From the NCBI GenBank assembly GCA_963800235.1, contig CAWDAD010000001.1, forward strand, positions 1,736,001 to 1,800,000: 64,000 nt of DNA, given 5' to 3'. Shown here piece after piece: positions 1-9,664 of this stretch (position 1 is its first letter; every line of letters starts with the position of its first letter). The DNA is from CAVVNP01 sp963800235. GTDB taxonomy: Bacteria; Actinomycetota; Acidimicrobiia; Acidimicrobiales; Iamiaceae. The notes under the pieces were generated by a model, which saw only the letters and a list, made by a program, of their open reading frames with translations, had not been told where the DNA came from and did no database searches. The position numbers and the translations under genes are program-made.

Positions 1-437
1 TAGATCGACTTCGGGAAGGGGTTCGGCTTCTGGAACACCATCCCGATGCGGCGGCGGACCTCGACGGGGTTGACGTCGGAGTCGTAGAGGTCGACCCCGT
101 GGTAGGTGAGCGAGCCCTCGACCCTGGCCCCGTCGATGAGGTCGTTCATGCGGTTGAAGCAGCGCAGCACCGTCGTCTTGCCGCAGCCCGAGGGCCCGAT
201 GAACGCGCTGATCTCGTTCTCGCGCACGGCCATGGTCACGCCCCGCACGGCACGGAACCCGCTGTAGAGCACGGACAGGTCCCGCACCTCGAACACGGTG
301 CTGTGCTCCTCGGCGCGCTCGGCGGCGAGGGGGGCGGGGCCGGTGCCGGGAACGGGCTGGCTCCCGTCGGCGCCGGGCTCGAGCCGGGGCGTGGTCGGGG
401 GGGAGAGCTCGGTCTCGGGGGGTGAGCTTGAGGTCAT
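1..437 (-). CDS. pstB: PstB phosphate ABC transporter ATPase (3' end outside window)
   Basis: This is the ATP-hydrolysing subunit of the high-affinity phosphate importer PstSCAB, acting on the inner face of the membrane. Only the first 145 codons lie in the window, against about 250-270 for the family. The reading frame gives a Pro/Glu-rich leader of about 45 residues, then VFEVRDLSVLYSGFRA, a Walker A motif GPSGCGKTT near residues 81-89, and the Q-loop segment MVFQKPNPFP close to the window edge. The start chosen is the ATG at 435-437, 57 bases downstream of the pstA stop and in the same direction. Gene order pstS-pstC-pstA-pstB is the usual one. A longer N-terminus than most PstB proteins is the only oddity. 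The identification is firm; the exact start is less so. Confidence 0.95.
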   Translation of the reverse strand, partial: MTSSSPPETELSPPTTPRLEPGADGSQPVPGTGPAPLAAERAEEHSTVFEVRDLSVLYSGFRAVRGVTMAVRENEISAFIGPSGCGKTTVLRCFNRMNDLIDGARVEGSLTYHGVDLYDSDVNPVEVRRRIGMVFQKPNPFPKSI

Positions 438-494
438 CTCAGGAGCCACGAGTGCATCCTTGTCGGTCGTCGGGATCGATCGGTGCGGGACCTC

Positions 495-1505
495 TCACCG
501 GACGGCGAGCCGGCTGCTGACCAGACGGGCGCCGAGGGTCAGCAGCAGCACCATGACGATGAGGGTGAGGGCGGCGCCCCAGGCCATCTCGGGCGAGAGC
601 CGGCCGCCGTTGGTGATCAGGCTGTAGATCTGGAAGCTGAGCGTGGTGCTCTGGCCGGTCAGGGTCCTGCTCTGGGCGATCGTGTCGGCGGCGCCGATGG
701 TGAAGAGCACCGGCGCGGTCTCGCCGGCCGCCCGGGCCACGGCCAGCATCGAACCGCTGACCAGCCCGGGCAGCGCCGAGGGGATCACGACCCGCATGGT
801 GGTCCTCCAGGTCCGGGCGCCGAGGGCGGCGCTGCCCTGTCGGAGCGAGTCGGGCACCAGGCGCAGCATCTCCTCGCTGGAGCGCACCACGATGGGCAGC
901 ATCAGGCAGGCCAGCGCCAGGCTGGCGGCCAGCGCCGACTTGCCCTGGCCGAAGTCGACCACCCACAGGGCGTAGATGAAGATGCCCATGACCACCGACG
1001 GCACGCCGGTCATGACGTCGGAGAGGAAGCGGATCACCCGCGCCAGGCGCTTGGTCCGGCCGTACTCGTGCAGGTAGATCGCCGCCAGCACCCCGAGGGG
1101 GATGGCGAGCAGGGCCGAGGCCAGGGTGGTGACCAGCGTGCCGATGACGGCGGGTCCCATGCCGGGCTGGGCGGCGGTGGCGGTCGAGCTGCGGGCCTTG
1201 CAACCGGCCACGTCGCCGCCGTACTTGGCCTGGGCCGAGCAGTCGTTGGCGATCTCGTTGGCGGTGGCGGCGCTCGGGATGTCGCTCGTCAGGAACTTCG
1301 GGCTGATGACGCCGGCGCCCTTGTTCACCACCGTGACCGAGACGTAGAGCAGCGGGATCGACGCCACCACGAAGGCGAGGACCATGGCGGCGGTGGCGAC
1401 GGCGTTGCGCCGGCGGCGGGCCGGCGTCAGGGTCGGCACCCGCAGGTCGGGCGCCGGGGGCGGCAGGGCGTCCACGACCTCCTCGGGCGGCAGCACGGTG
1501 CTCAC
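495..1505 (-). CDS. pstA: PstA phosphate ABC transporter permease
   Basis: PstA is one of the two membrane permease subunits of the phosphate importer. The 336-residue product has a first membrane segment near residues 28-48, a periplasmic loop of about 70 residues, and the BPD permease core with the EAA-like region around GARTWRTTMRVVIPSALPG. The start chosen is a GTG at 1503-1505 whose GTGA overlaps the pstC stop, so the two are probably translationally coupled. The open frame continues further upstream inside pstC, but those residues are out-of-frame shadow of pstC. The loop after the first membrane helix, with two Cys residues, is longer than in many homologues. Confidence 0.93.
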   Translation of the reverse strand: MSTVLPPEEVVDALPPPAPDLRVPTLTPARRRRNAVATAAMVLAFVVASIPLLYVSVTVVNKGAGVISPKFLTSDIPSAATANEIANDCSAQAKYGGDVAGCKARSSTATAAQPGMGPAVIGTLVTTLASALLAIPLGVLAAIYLHEYGRTKRLARVIRFLSDVMTGVPSVVMGIFIYALWVVDFGQGKSALAASLALACLMLPIVVRSSEEMLRLVPDSLRQGSAALGARTWRTTMRVVIPSALPGLVSGSMLAVARAAGETAPVLFTIGAADTIAQSRTLTGQSTTLSFQIYSLITNGGRLSPEMAWGAALTLIVMVLLLTLGARLVSSRLAVR

Positions 1506-2491
1506 GCCGCCCCCTTGAACTTGCGGTCGAGCCGCACGACCATCCGCCGGGCGGCCACGTTCACCAGGGTGGTCATCACGAACAGCACCACGCCCATGCC
1601 GATCAGGGCGGCGCTGAAGTCGCCGCTCGACTCGTTCAGGTAGCGGGCGATGGCGGCGGGCAGGGCATCGCCGGCGCCGAGCACGTTGGCGGTGATGGTG
1701 GGCCGGGCCACCCCGCCGATCAGCAGCGTGATGGCGATGGTCTCGCCCATGGCCCGGCCGAGGCCGAGCATGACCGCCCCGGTGAGCCCGCCGCTCGAGT
1801 GGGGGAAGACCACCCCGGTGATCATCTCCCACCGGGTCGCCCCGAGGGCGAGGGCGCCCTCCTTGTCGTTGCGGGGGACGGTGGCGAAGACCTCACGGGT
1901 GAGCGAGGTGATGATCGGGGTGACCATGATGGCGAGCACGATGCCGGCGGTGAGGAAGCTGGTGCCGCTGCTGCCGGTGCCGAACACGTTCTGCAGCACC
2001 GGGATGCCGTGGACGGCATCGCCGAGCGACCGGTACCAGTCCTGCAGGGTGGGCTTGAGGGCGAGGAAGCCGACCAGCCCGAAGACGACCGAGGGCACCG
2101 CGGCCAGCAGGTCCATCACCGTGGTGATGGCGATGCGCAGCCGCCGGGGCGCCAGCTCGGTGGCGAAGAGGGCGATGCCGATGCTGGTCGGCACCGCCAG
2201 CACCAGGCCGATGGCGGAGATCAGCAGGGTGCCGTAGGCGAAGGCCAGGATCCCGAACTGCTGGGCGTTCGGGTTCCAGACGGTGCTGAAGAAGTAGTCG
2301 GTGTTGTACGTCGAGAACGCCGGCCAGGCGTTCTGGGTGGTGGTGATGGCGATCAGCGCCAGGATCACCAGCACCGACGCGCCGGCGGCCACGGCCAGCC
2401 CCTCGAAGGACCGGTCGGCCAGCTCGCCCGTCGAGGACGTGAGCGGCGGCCGGCCCGACCTGGTGGTCGGGCCGGCCGTGGTCGACGTCAA
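1502..2491 (-). CDS. pstC: PstC phosphate ABC transporter permease
   Basis: PstC is the partner permease of PstA in the phosphate importer. The 329-residue product has about six predicted membrane segments, beginning with one near residues 33-52. It carries the periplasmic TDYFFSTVWNPN loop typical of PstC and a cytoplasmic EAA-type region (GATRWEMITGVVFPHSSGG). The only plausible start is a TTG at 2489-2491, four bases after the pstS stop; no strong ribosome site is visible, so translation probably follows from pstS. It overlaps pstA by four bases. TTG initiation is unusual but the distance to pstS leaves little alternative. Confidence 0.94.
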   Translation of the reverse strand: MTSTTAGPTTRSGRPPLTSSTGELADRSFEGLAVAAGASVLVILALIAITTTQNAWPAFSTYNTDYFFSTVWNPNAQQFGILAFAYGTLLISAIGLVLAVPTSIGIALFATELAPRRLRIAITTVMDLLAAVPSVVFGLVGFLALKPTLQDWYRSLGDAVHGIPVLQNVFGTGSSGTSFLTAGIVLAIMVTPIITSLTREVFATVPRNDKEGALALGATRWEMITGVVFPHSSGGLTGAVMLGLGRAMGETIAITLLIGGVARPTITANVLGAGDALPAAIARYLNESSGDFSAALIGMGVVLFVMTTLVNVAARRMVVRLDRKFKGAA

Positions 2492-2495
2492 GCCG

Positions 2496-3665
2496 TCAGC
2501 CCACCGTGATCTTGTCGACCTGCGCCAGCGCCTTGGTCCGGAGCGAGTCCGGCAGCTTGGCGTAGAACAGCGACGTGGTGGTGGCGCTGGCCTGTCCCTC
2601 GTTCAGGGCGTAGGTCAGGTACGCCTTCAGGGTGTCGGCCTTGGCCTGGTCGGTCTGCTTGGCGTCGACGATGATCCACGTCGGCGAGGTGATCGGGTAG
2701 GCCGCGGCGCCCTTGGCGTTCAGCGGGTTGTAGGTGAGGTCCGGCGCGACGTCGGCAGATCCGACCGCGGCGCTGGCGCCGTCGGGCGTGGGCTTCACGA
2801 ACTGGCCCGAGGCGTTCTTGACCTCGGCCACGTCCAGGTTGGCCTTGGCCGCGTCGGGCAGGTCGACGTAGCCGATGGCGCCGTCGGTCTGGGTGATGAT
2901 GGTGGCCACGCCGGTGTTGGCCTGGCCGCCCTGGCCGACCGGCCACTGCACGGTGTCACCCGGGGTCAGGGTGAAGATGCTCGGGGCCGCCTTGCTCAGG
3001 TACTTGCTGAAGTTGCTGGTCGTGCCCGAGCCGTCGGAGCGGTGCACGAAGGTGATGGCGGTGGACGGCAGGTTGGCGTCCGGGTTGTCGGCCTTGAGGG
3101 CCGGATCGTTCCACATGGTGATCTGACCCATCACGATCTTGGCCAGCACCTCGGGAGTGATCTTGAGGCTGGTCACGCCCGACAGGTGGAACGAGACCGT
3201 GATCGGGGCCGACACGATCGGGAAGTACAGGATCTCCCGGCCGTTGAAGGTCGGCTTCTCGGTGTCGCTGATCAGCGAGTCGGTGCCAGCGAAGTCCACG
3301 GTCTGGGCCGCCAGCTGCTTCTTGCCGTCGCTCGACCCGGTCTTGGTGTAGAGGAGGGTGGGGCTGCCGCCGGCCTTCTTCGAGGCGGTCTCGAAGTTCT
3401 TGATCACGGCCTGCTCGAAGGTGTCCTGGAAGGACGAGCCGGCACCGTCGAGCTTGGCGGTGGCCGACTTCAGCAGGGCGTCGGAGGTGACCGAAGCGGA
3501 CCCGTTGCCGGTGTCCGAACCGCTGCTGCTACTCGAGCCGCTCGGGTTGGTGGCCCCGGCGCCGCTGCTGCTGCTGGTCTTGCTCGAGCTGCTGCAGGAA
3601 GCCAGCAGGCCGAGCACGGCCAGAACGGCCGCAAGCCAGGCAAGTCTCCGTCGGGATGCGGTCAC
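2496..3665 (-). CDS. pstS: PstS phosphate-binding lipoprotein
   Basis: PstS is the extracytoplasmic phosphate-binding protein that feeds the Pst permease. The 389-residue product starts with basic residues and a hydrophobic stretch ending in a lipobox LLASC (Cys at residue 24), so it should be lipid-anchored. A Ser/Gly/Thr-rich linker follows, then the PBP-like fold with the family's LDGAGSSFQD start and the phosphate-loop segment HRSDGSGTTSNF. The start chosen is a GTG preceded at five to six bases by GGAGG. It is the first gene of the pst operon and lies behind a PHO box, so induction by phosphate starvation through a PhoP-type regulator is expected. Confidence 0.96.
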   Translation of the reverse strand: MTASRRRLAWLAAVLAVLGLLASCSSSSKTSSSSGAGATNPSGSSSSSGSDTGNGSASVTSDALLKSATAKLDGAGSSFQDTFEQAVIKNFETASKKAGGSPTLLYTKTGSSDGKKQLAAQTVDFAGTDSLISDTEKPTFNGREILYFPIVSAPITVSFHLSGVTSLKITPEVLAKIVMGQITMWNDPALKADNPDANLPSTAITFVHRSDGSGTTSNFSKYLSKAAPSIFTLTPGDTVQWPVGQGGQANTGVATIITQTDGAIGYVDLPDAAKANLDVAEVKNASGQFVKPTPDGASAAVGSADVAPDLTYNPLNAKGAAAYPITSPTWIIVDAKQTDQAKADTLKAYLTYALNEGQASATTTSLFYAKLPDSLRTKALAQVDKITVG

Positions 3666-3708
3666 CGGAACCTCCGTGGATGGTCTGTCGTCGTGTGCAT
3701 CGACGGCG

Positions 3709-3714
3709 ACGGTA
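3709..3714 (-). promoter_or_regulatory. -10 element of the pst operon
   Basis: On the minus strand this reads TACCGT, a TANNNT -10 box 43 bases before the pstS start. The PHO box lies 16-49 bases upstream of it, where an activator would contact RNA polymerase over a weak -35. Confidence 0.5.
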
Positions 3715-3730
3715 GAGAGGGTGGGTGTCC

Positions 3731-3763
3731 CTTCCGGGTGGTTCGGGTGAACCCCGGGTGAAC
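3731..3763 (-). promoter_or_regulatory. PHO box (tandem 11-bp repeats) upstream of pstS
   Basis: On the minus strand two 11-base units are directly abutted: GTTCACCCGGG then GTTCACCCGAA, followed by a degenerate third unit CCACCCGGAAG. This matches the direct-repeat architecture of PhoP-binding PHO boxes known from Streptomyces. It ends about 65 bases before the pstS start and precedes a TACCGT -10 box, the placement expected for an activator site. The regulator gene itself is not in this window. Confidence 0.8.
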
Positions 3764-3802
3764 GACCGGGCAACACTCGGGGGTGGAGCTCGGGTTGGCG
3801 GC

Positions 3803-4357
3803 TCAGGGCCGACGACGGCCGCTGAAGCTCTCCAGGATCACCGCGTCGGCGGCGTAGCTGACCAGGTCGGCCGCCTTGCGGGGTGAGAGCCAGCGCAGCT
3901 CGTCGACCTCCGCGTTCGGCTCGAAGGAGCCCTCGCGCTCGGCCCGCATGGTCCAGTAGCGGACCCGCTTGGCCCGGCCCTTGCGGTCGACGTACTCGCT
4001 GCGGGCGACCTCGTCCCCGGGCCGGCACCGCAGGCCGGTCTCCTCGAGCACCTCGCGCACCGCGCAGTCCTCGTCGGTCTCGCCCGGGTCGCGCTTGCCC
4101 TTCGGGATCGACCAGTCGTCGTAGCGGGGCCGGTGGACCAGCAGCACCTCGACCTTGCCGCCCTTGCCCTTCGGCCGCCACACCACCCCGCCGGCGGCGA
4201 ACACCTCGATGCGACCGAAGGCGCCGGCCTGGGCCGCCGCCTCGTCGGCGATGACGGACACGATCGGCTCCTCCCCTCGGGACCGGCTCCGATCCTGGAC
4301 GATCCGCAGGAGACCGGCGGGGGTGGTGCCGGCGTCCGGTCGGCGCTGGTCGCTCAC
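3803..4357 (-). CDS. Nudix hydrolase, MutT1-like, next to ppk
   Basis: This 184-residue protein carries a full Nudix box, G-K-R-D-P-G-E-T then REVLEETGL, near residues 92-114, so it should hydrolyse a nucleoside diphosphate linked to another group in a Mg-dependent way. Position 42 bases after ppk on the same strand matches the neighbourhood of mutT1 and ppk1 in mycobacteria, where MutT1 acts on 8-oxo-dGTP and dinucleoside polyphosphates. Unlike MutT1, no C-terminal histidine-phosphatase (RHG) domain is present: the protein ends at GRRRP soon after the Nudix fold. The start chosen is a GTG. Substrate is not predictable from sequence alone. Confidence 0.85.
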   Translation of the reverse strand: MSDQRRPDAGTTPAGLLRIVQDRSRSRGEEPIVSVIADEAAAQAGAFGRIEVFAAGGVVWRPKGKGGKVEVLLVHRPRYDDWSIPKGKRDPGETDEDCAVREVLEETGLRCRPGDEVARSEYVDRKGRAKRVRYWTMRAEREGSFEPNAEVDELRWLSPRKAADLVSYAADAVILESFSGRRRP

Positions 4358-4399
4358 GGGAGGCGCGCTCGACGACGGCCGCCGCAGGTCATGGCCGGC

Positions 4400-6553
4400 C
4401 TAGTCGTCGATGACGTCGTGTCGGTGCGAGCGGGCCAGCGCCCGCTCCTGCAGCACCCGGTGGGTGTCGACGCCCTCGTCGAAGCGGTCGGCGCCCACGC
4501 CCCCGTCGGGCCGCTCTCTGGCGACCGGCCGCCACGCACCCTGGCCGTCGAGCTCCCAGGCCAGGACGTCGTCGGCGAGGTTGACGTCGAGGACGTCCTG
4601 CAGCCGGTCCTGCAGGTCGGGCGCCTCGACCGGCGTGAGCGCCTCCACCCGGCGGTCGAGGTTGCGGGGCATGAGATCGGCCGACCCGATCAGGTACAGC
4701 GGCTCGGCGCGTCCGGAGCCGTTGGCGAAGCAGTAGATGCGCGAGTGCTCGAGGTAGCGCCCGACGATCGAGCGCACCCGGATGCGGTCCGACAGCCCGG
4801 GCACCCCCGGCCGCAGGCAGCAGATGCCCCGCACGACCAGGTCGATCTCGACGCCTGCCTCGGAGGCGTCGTAGAGGGCGTCGATCAACCCCGGATCGAC
4901 CAGCGAGTTCATCTTCATGGTGATGCGGCGCTCGCCCTCGCCGGCGATCTCGCGTCGGATGAGCTCGAGCAGCCGTTGCCGCATCGAGCTCGGGGCGACC
5001 AGCAGCTTGCGGTAGTGCACGTTGCGGCCGTACCCGGTCAGCACGTTGAAGAGCTGGGTGGCATCGGCGCCGAGGGCGACGTCGTCGGTCAGCAGGCCGA
5101 TGTCCTCGTAGAGCTTGGCCGTCTTGGAGTTGTAGTTGCCGGTGCCGATGTGCAGGTAGCGACGGAGCGCGCCCGGCTCGTCGCGCACCACCATGGCGAT
5201 CTTGGTGTGGGTCTTCAGGCCGAGCAGCCCGTAGGTGACGTGGACGCCCGCCTCTTCGAGGGCGCGGGCCCACTCGATGTTGGCCGCCTCGTCGAACCGG
5301 GCCTTCAGCTCGACCAGCGCAGCCACCTGCTTGCCCCGCTCGGCGGCGCGGATGAGCGACCGCACGATGGGGCTGTCACCCGACGTCCGGTACAGCGTCA
5401 GCTTGATGGTCAGCACCTTGGGATCCACCGACGCCTGGCGGATGAACTCCTCGACGGAGGTGGCGAAGGAGTCGTACGGGTGGTGGACGAGCAGGTCGCC
5501 CTCGCGGATCCGGTCGAAGAAGTCGACGGGCTCGTCGTCGATCGGCAGGAGCCGGGCCTGGGTGACCGGCGTCCACGGCTCGTCCTTCAGGTCGGGGCGG
5601 TCGAGCTCGAGCAGGGACCACAGCCCGCCCAGGTCGAGCGGCCCCACCATCTCGTAGACGTCGTCGTCGTCGAGGTCGAGCTCGCGCTGCAGCAGCTCGC
5701 GGACCTGCTCGGTCATGTTGGCGTCGACCTCGAGGCGGACCGCCCGGCCGAACCGACGGCGGCGGAGCTCCATCTCGACGGCGACCAGCAGGTCGTCGGC
5801 CTCGCCCTCCTCCAGGGTCAGGTCGGCGTTGCGGGTGACGCGGAAGGCGTGGTGCTCCTCGACGACCATGCCCGGGAACAGCTTGTCGAGGTGGGCGGCG
5901 ATCACCTGCTCGAGCGGCACGAAGCGCTCGCCGTCGGGCATGACCACGAACCGGGGCAGCACGTCGGGCACCTTCACCCGGGCGAAGCGGCTGTGGCCGT
6001 CGCCGGGGTCGCGCATGCGCACGGCCAGGTTGAGCGACAGGTTGGAGATGTAGGGGAAGGGGTGGCCCGGGTCGACCGCCAGCGGGGTCAGCACCGGGAA
6101 GATGCGCTTCTCGAACTCGTCGACCAGGTACTTGAGGTCGTCCTCGTCGAGCTCCTCCCACGAGGAGAGGCGCACGCCCCGCTCGGCGAGGGCCGGGACG
6201 ATGTCGACGAGGAAGACCTGCTCGAGCTCGGAGTTGAACCGGTCGACCCGGTCGCTCAGCTCGAGCAGCTGCTGCGCCGGGGTCCGGCCGTCGGGCGAGG
6301 TGCGGGTCAGGCCTGCGGCGACCTGGTCCTTGAGGCCGGCGACCCGGACCTGGAAGAACTCGTCGAGGTTCTGGCTGGCGATGGCGCAGAACTTCGCCCG
6401 CTCGAGCAGGGGGATCCGCTCCCGCCGCGCCAGCTCCAGCACCCGATCGTCGAAGTCGAGCCAGGACAGCTCGCGGTTGAGGAACCGCTCGTCGGCCTCC
6501 CGCAGATCGGGCGTGGGATCGTCGTCGAGGGGGTCGATCCCGAGCAGGGCCAT
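4400..6553 (-). CDS. ppk: Polyphosphate kinase (PPK1 family)
   Basis: PPK1 reversibly polymerises the gamma phosphate of ATP into inorganic polyphosphate. The 717-residue length suits the family. The N-terminal domain starts with FLNRELSWLDF; the two catalytic histidines are visible as LKTHTKI (His about residue 449, the phosphorylated one by analogy with E. coli His435) and LEHSRIYCF (His about residue 603). The start chosen is the ATG at 6551-6553, seven bases after a TACCCT -10 box, which implies a leaderless mRNA. The open frame extends further upstream but would overlap the ROK kinase gene. Linkage to the pst operon and a Nudix gene makes this a phosphate-storage neighbourhood. Confidence 0.96.
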   Translation of the reverse strand: MALLGIDPLDDDPTPDLREADERFLNRELSWLDFDDRVLELARRERIPLLERAKFCAIASQNLDEFFQVRVAGLKDQVAAGLTRTSPDGRTPAQQLLELSDRVDRFNSELEQVFLVDIVPALAERGVRLSSWEELDEDDLKYLVDEFEKRIFPVLTPLAVDPGHPFPYISNLSLNLAVRMRDPGDGHSRFARVKVPDVLPRFVVMPDGERFVPLEQVIAAHLDKLFPGMVVEEHHAFRVTRNADLTLEEGEADDLLVAVEMELRRRRFGRAVRLEVDANMTEQVRELLQRELDLDDDDVYEMVGPLDLGGLWSLLELDRPDLKDEPWTPVTQARLLPIDDEPVDFFDRIREGDLLVHHPYDSFATSVEEFIRQASVDPKVLTIKLTLYRTSGDSPIVRSLIRAAERGKQVAALVELKARFDEAANIEWARALEEAGVHVTYGLLGLKTHTKIAMVVRDEPGALRRYLHIGTGNYNSKTAKLYEDIGLLTDDVALGADATQLFNVLTGYGRNVHYRKLLVAPSSMRQRLLELIRREIAGEGERRITMKMNSLVDPGLIDALYDASEAGVEIDLVVRGICCLRPGVPGLSDRIRVRSIVGRYLEHSRIYCFANGSGRAEPLYLIGSADLMPRNLDRRVEALTPVEAPDLQDRLQDVLDVNLADDVLAWELDGQGAWRPVARERPDGGVGADRFDEGVDTHRVLQERALARSHRHDVIDD

Positions 6554-6560
6554 CGGATCG

Positions 6561-6566
6561 AGGGTA
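6561..6566 (-). promoter_or_regulatory. -10 box of a leaderless ppk promoter
   Basis: The minus strand reads TACCCT, then seven bases, then the ppk ATG. With transcription starting about seven bases after a -10 box, the mRNA would begin at or next to the start codon. Confidence 0.5.
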
Positions 6567-6617
6567 CTCCCGCCCCGACCGGGCCCGGAAGGGCGCGGGC
6601 GGCGCCCGGCCGGTGGC

Positions 6618-7538
6618 TCAGTCGCCGAAGAGCCCGGCGGCGCCGATGACCCCGGCGTCGTCGCCCAGGGCGGCCGGCACGACCCGCAGCGTCGAACCCG
6701 GCCAGAGCCGCGACCGCGTCGCCTGCTCGACGCGCCCGGCGAAGGCCTCGCCGAGCTTGTCACCGAGGCCCCCACCGATGACCACCAGCTCGACGTCGAC
6801 CAGGTAGACCGCCGACGCCAGCCCGGCGCCGAGGGCCTCGACGGCGTCGTCGATGAGCGAGCTGGCCACTGCGTCGGCCCGGTCGAGCGCCTTGGCGAAC
6901 ACGCTCGACTTCATGCGCTCGTCGCCGGCGATCTCGACCAGCGCGGTCGCCTCGCCGGCCGCCGCCCGCCGGCGGGCCTCGGCCTCGAGGCTGGCCCGAC
7001 CGGCGTAGGCCTCGATGTGGCCCAGCTGCCCGCACCCGCAGCGGCGGCCCCCCTCGCGCACGGTCATGTGGCCCAGCTCGCCGGCCAGGCCGGTCGGGCC
7101 CCGCCGCAGCTCGCCGTCGAGCACGAGGCCTCCACCCACGCCGGTGCCGACCCAGGCGCCGAGCAGGTCGTCGACGCCCTTGGCCGACCCGTGGCGGTGC
7201 TCGCCGATGACCCCCACGTTCACGTCGTTGTCGACCTTCACCTTGGTGTCGCCGCCGAGGGCCGAGCGCACCAGGTCGGCCAGCGGCACGTCCCGCCCCC
7301 ACCCCTGCAGGTTGGGGGCGGCCACCACCACGCCGTCGTGGTGGTGCACGTGGCCGGGCGCGCCGATGCCCACCTTCTTGGCCCCGCCCAACTCGTCGAC
7401 CATGGCGGCGATGGCCTCGGCCACCGCCTCGGGGCCGCCGTTGGGCGTCGGCTGCTTGACGCTCTCGCCGACCTTCCCGTCGTGCACCACCGCCGCCAGG
7501 ATCTTGGTGCCGCCGAGATCGACGCCTACCGTCGCCAT
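6618..7538 (-). CDS. ROK-family sugar kinase (glucokinase-like)
   Basis: This 306-residue protein is an ATP-dependent sugar kinase of the ROK family, probably glucokinase. The N-terminus has the phosphate-binding motif VGVDLGGTK (residues 4-12), the catalytic segment VDNDVN, and GAPGHVHHHDG, the glucose-contact region. The zinc site reads GELGHMTV followed by C-G-C-G-Q-L-G-H-I-E. The family pattern is CGCGxxGC, so the third cysteine is replaced by His, which could still be a ligand. The gene is seven bases downstream of a 92-residue protein of unknown function and is probably co-transcribed with it. No DNA-binding domain is present, so this is a kinase and not a ROK repressor. Confidence 0.9.
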   Translation of the reverse strand: MATVGVDLGGTKILAAVVHDGKVGESVKQPTPNGGPEAVAEAIAAMVDELGGAKKVGIGAPGHVHHHDGVVVAAPNLQGWGRDVPLADLVRSALGGDTKVKVDNDVNVGVIGEHRHGSAKGVDDLLGAWVGTGVGGGLVLDGELRRGPTGLAGELGHMTVREGGRRCGCGQLGHIEAYAGRASLEAEARRRAAAGEATALVEIAGDERMKSSVFAKALDRADAVASSLIDDAVEALGAGLASAVYLVDVELVVIGGGLGDKLGEAFAGRVEQATRSRLWPGSTLRVVPAALGDDAGVIGAAGLFGD

Positions 7539-7545
7539 GGCCGGC

Positions 7546-7824
7546 TCAGGCGTCCTCGTCCTCGGGGAGCCCGAGATCCCACTCGAGCAGCAGGTTCTCC
7601 CGCTCGGCGTCGCGGGCCACCCGCTCCCGGTTGCGGCGGAACTGCGGGTCGTGGGGCGGCAGCAGCACCAGCCGCGCCATGACCCGGTCTCGGAAGGCGT
7701 CGATCATCGCCCGGTCGCCGAAGTCGGACTGCAGCTCCCAGTGGGGCGCCACCGGGCCGAGGTAGACGATGCGGGCGTGGCCGCGTGGCGGTTCGTTGGT
7801 GGGTTCCGCAGCGACCTGCGACAT
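7546..7824 (-). CDS. Conserved small protein of unknown function, upstream of ROK kinase
   Basis: This 92-residue protein is not recognised. It is soluble, has no signal peptide or membrane helix, and is rich in Arg and Glu in its C-terminal half. A central segment, VYLGPVAPHWELQS, looks ordered; the tail LPEDEDA is acidic. The start is supported by a ribosome site AAGGAG seven bases before the ATG, and a TAGGGT box about 27 bases upstream of the ATG could be its -10. It ends seven bases before the ROK kinase start, so the two form an operon. No function is proposed. Confidence 0.75.
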   Translation of the reverse strand: MSQVAAEPTNEPPRGHARIVYLGPVAPHWELQSDFGDRAMIDAFRDRVMARLVLLPPHDPQFRRNRERVARDAERENLLLEWDLGLPEDEDA

Positions 7825-7886
7825 GTGGACTCCTTCGTCGAGCGGGCGTCAACCCTACCGGTCAGCACGCAGCCCGCAGCCCGCCG

Positions 7887-9272
<1,386 letters not shown>

Positions 9273-9425
9273 GGGGCGGGGGCCTCCGGTCGGGGCAGGC
9301 GCTCCATGCAACCACGTCGCCGCCGGTGCGGCGCCCTCGGCCGACGGAGGATCGGCGACCCGATCGGCCGGTTCGATCCGACCTTTACGCGGGCTTTTCA
9401 CCCGACGTGGTCAAACGGGGCCCGC

Positions 9426-9662
9426 ATGGACACCGAATGGATGACCGCCGGCCGCTGCCACCAGATCCCGCCCTCGACCTTCTTCCCGAGCGACGGGGTG
9501 GGCGTCGAGATCGCCCGTAAGATCTGCGCGGACTGCCAGGTCAAGGAGCCGTGCCTCGAGTACGCCCTCGAGAACCGCATCGACCACGGGGTCTGGGGCG
9601 GCTGCTCCGAGCGTGAGCGCCGCCGGATCCTCCGCCGCCGCCGCTTGGCCGCGACCGCATAG
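9426..9662 (+). CDS. WhiB-family Fe-S transcriptional regulator (WhiB1/WblE-like)
   Basis: WhiB-like proteins hold a [4Fe-4S] cluster and act with the primary sigma factor; they are confined to Actinomycetota and their phages. This 78-residue protein has the four cluster cysteines at residues 11, 34, 37 and 43 (C, then C-x2-C-x5-C), the turn GVWGG and a basic C-terminus RERRRILRRRR. The short length and missing extensions resemble WhiB1/WblE. A Cys directly follows the turn (GVWGGCSE), where WhiB1 and WhiB2 have Met or Leu. It is divergent from the HtrA gene and is followed by two hairpins and a tandem repeat. Confidence 0.92.
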   Translation: MDTEWMTAGRCHQIPPSTFFPSDGVGVEIARKICADCQVKEPCLEYALENRIDHGVWGGCSERERRRILRRRRLAATA

Positions 9663-9664
9663 TA

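Noticed and set aside
4133..6649. 838-codon open frame on the plus strand opposite ppk
   Set aside because: Its product is low-complexity (His/Asp/Val/Gly rich) with no domain, and it is the antisense shadow of ppk produced by extreme GC at third positions.
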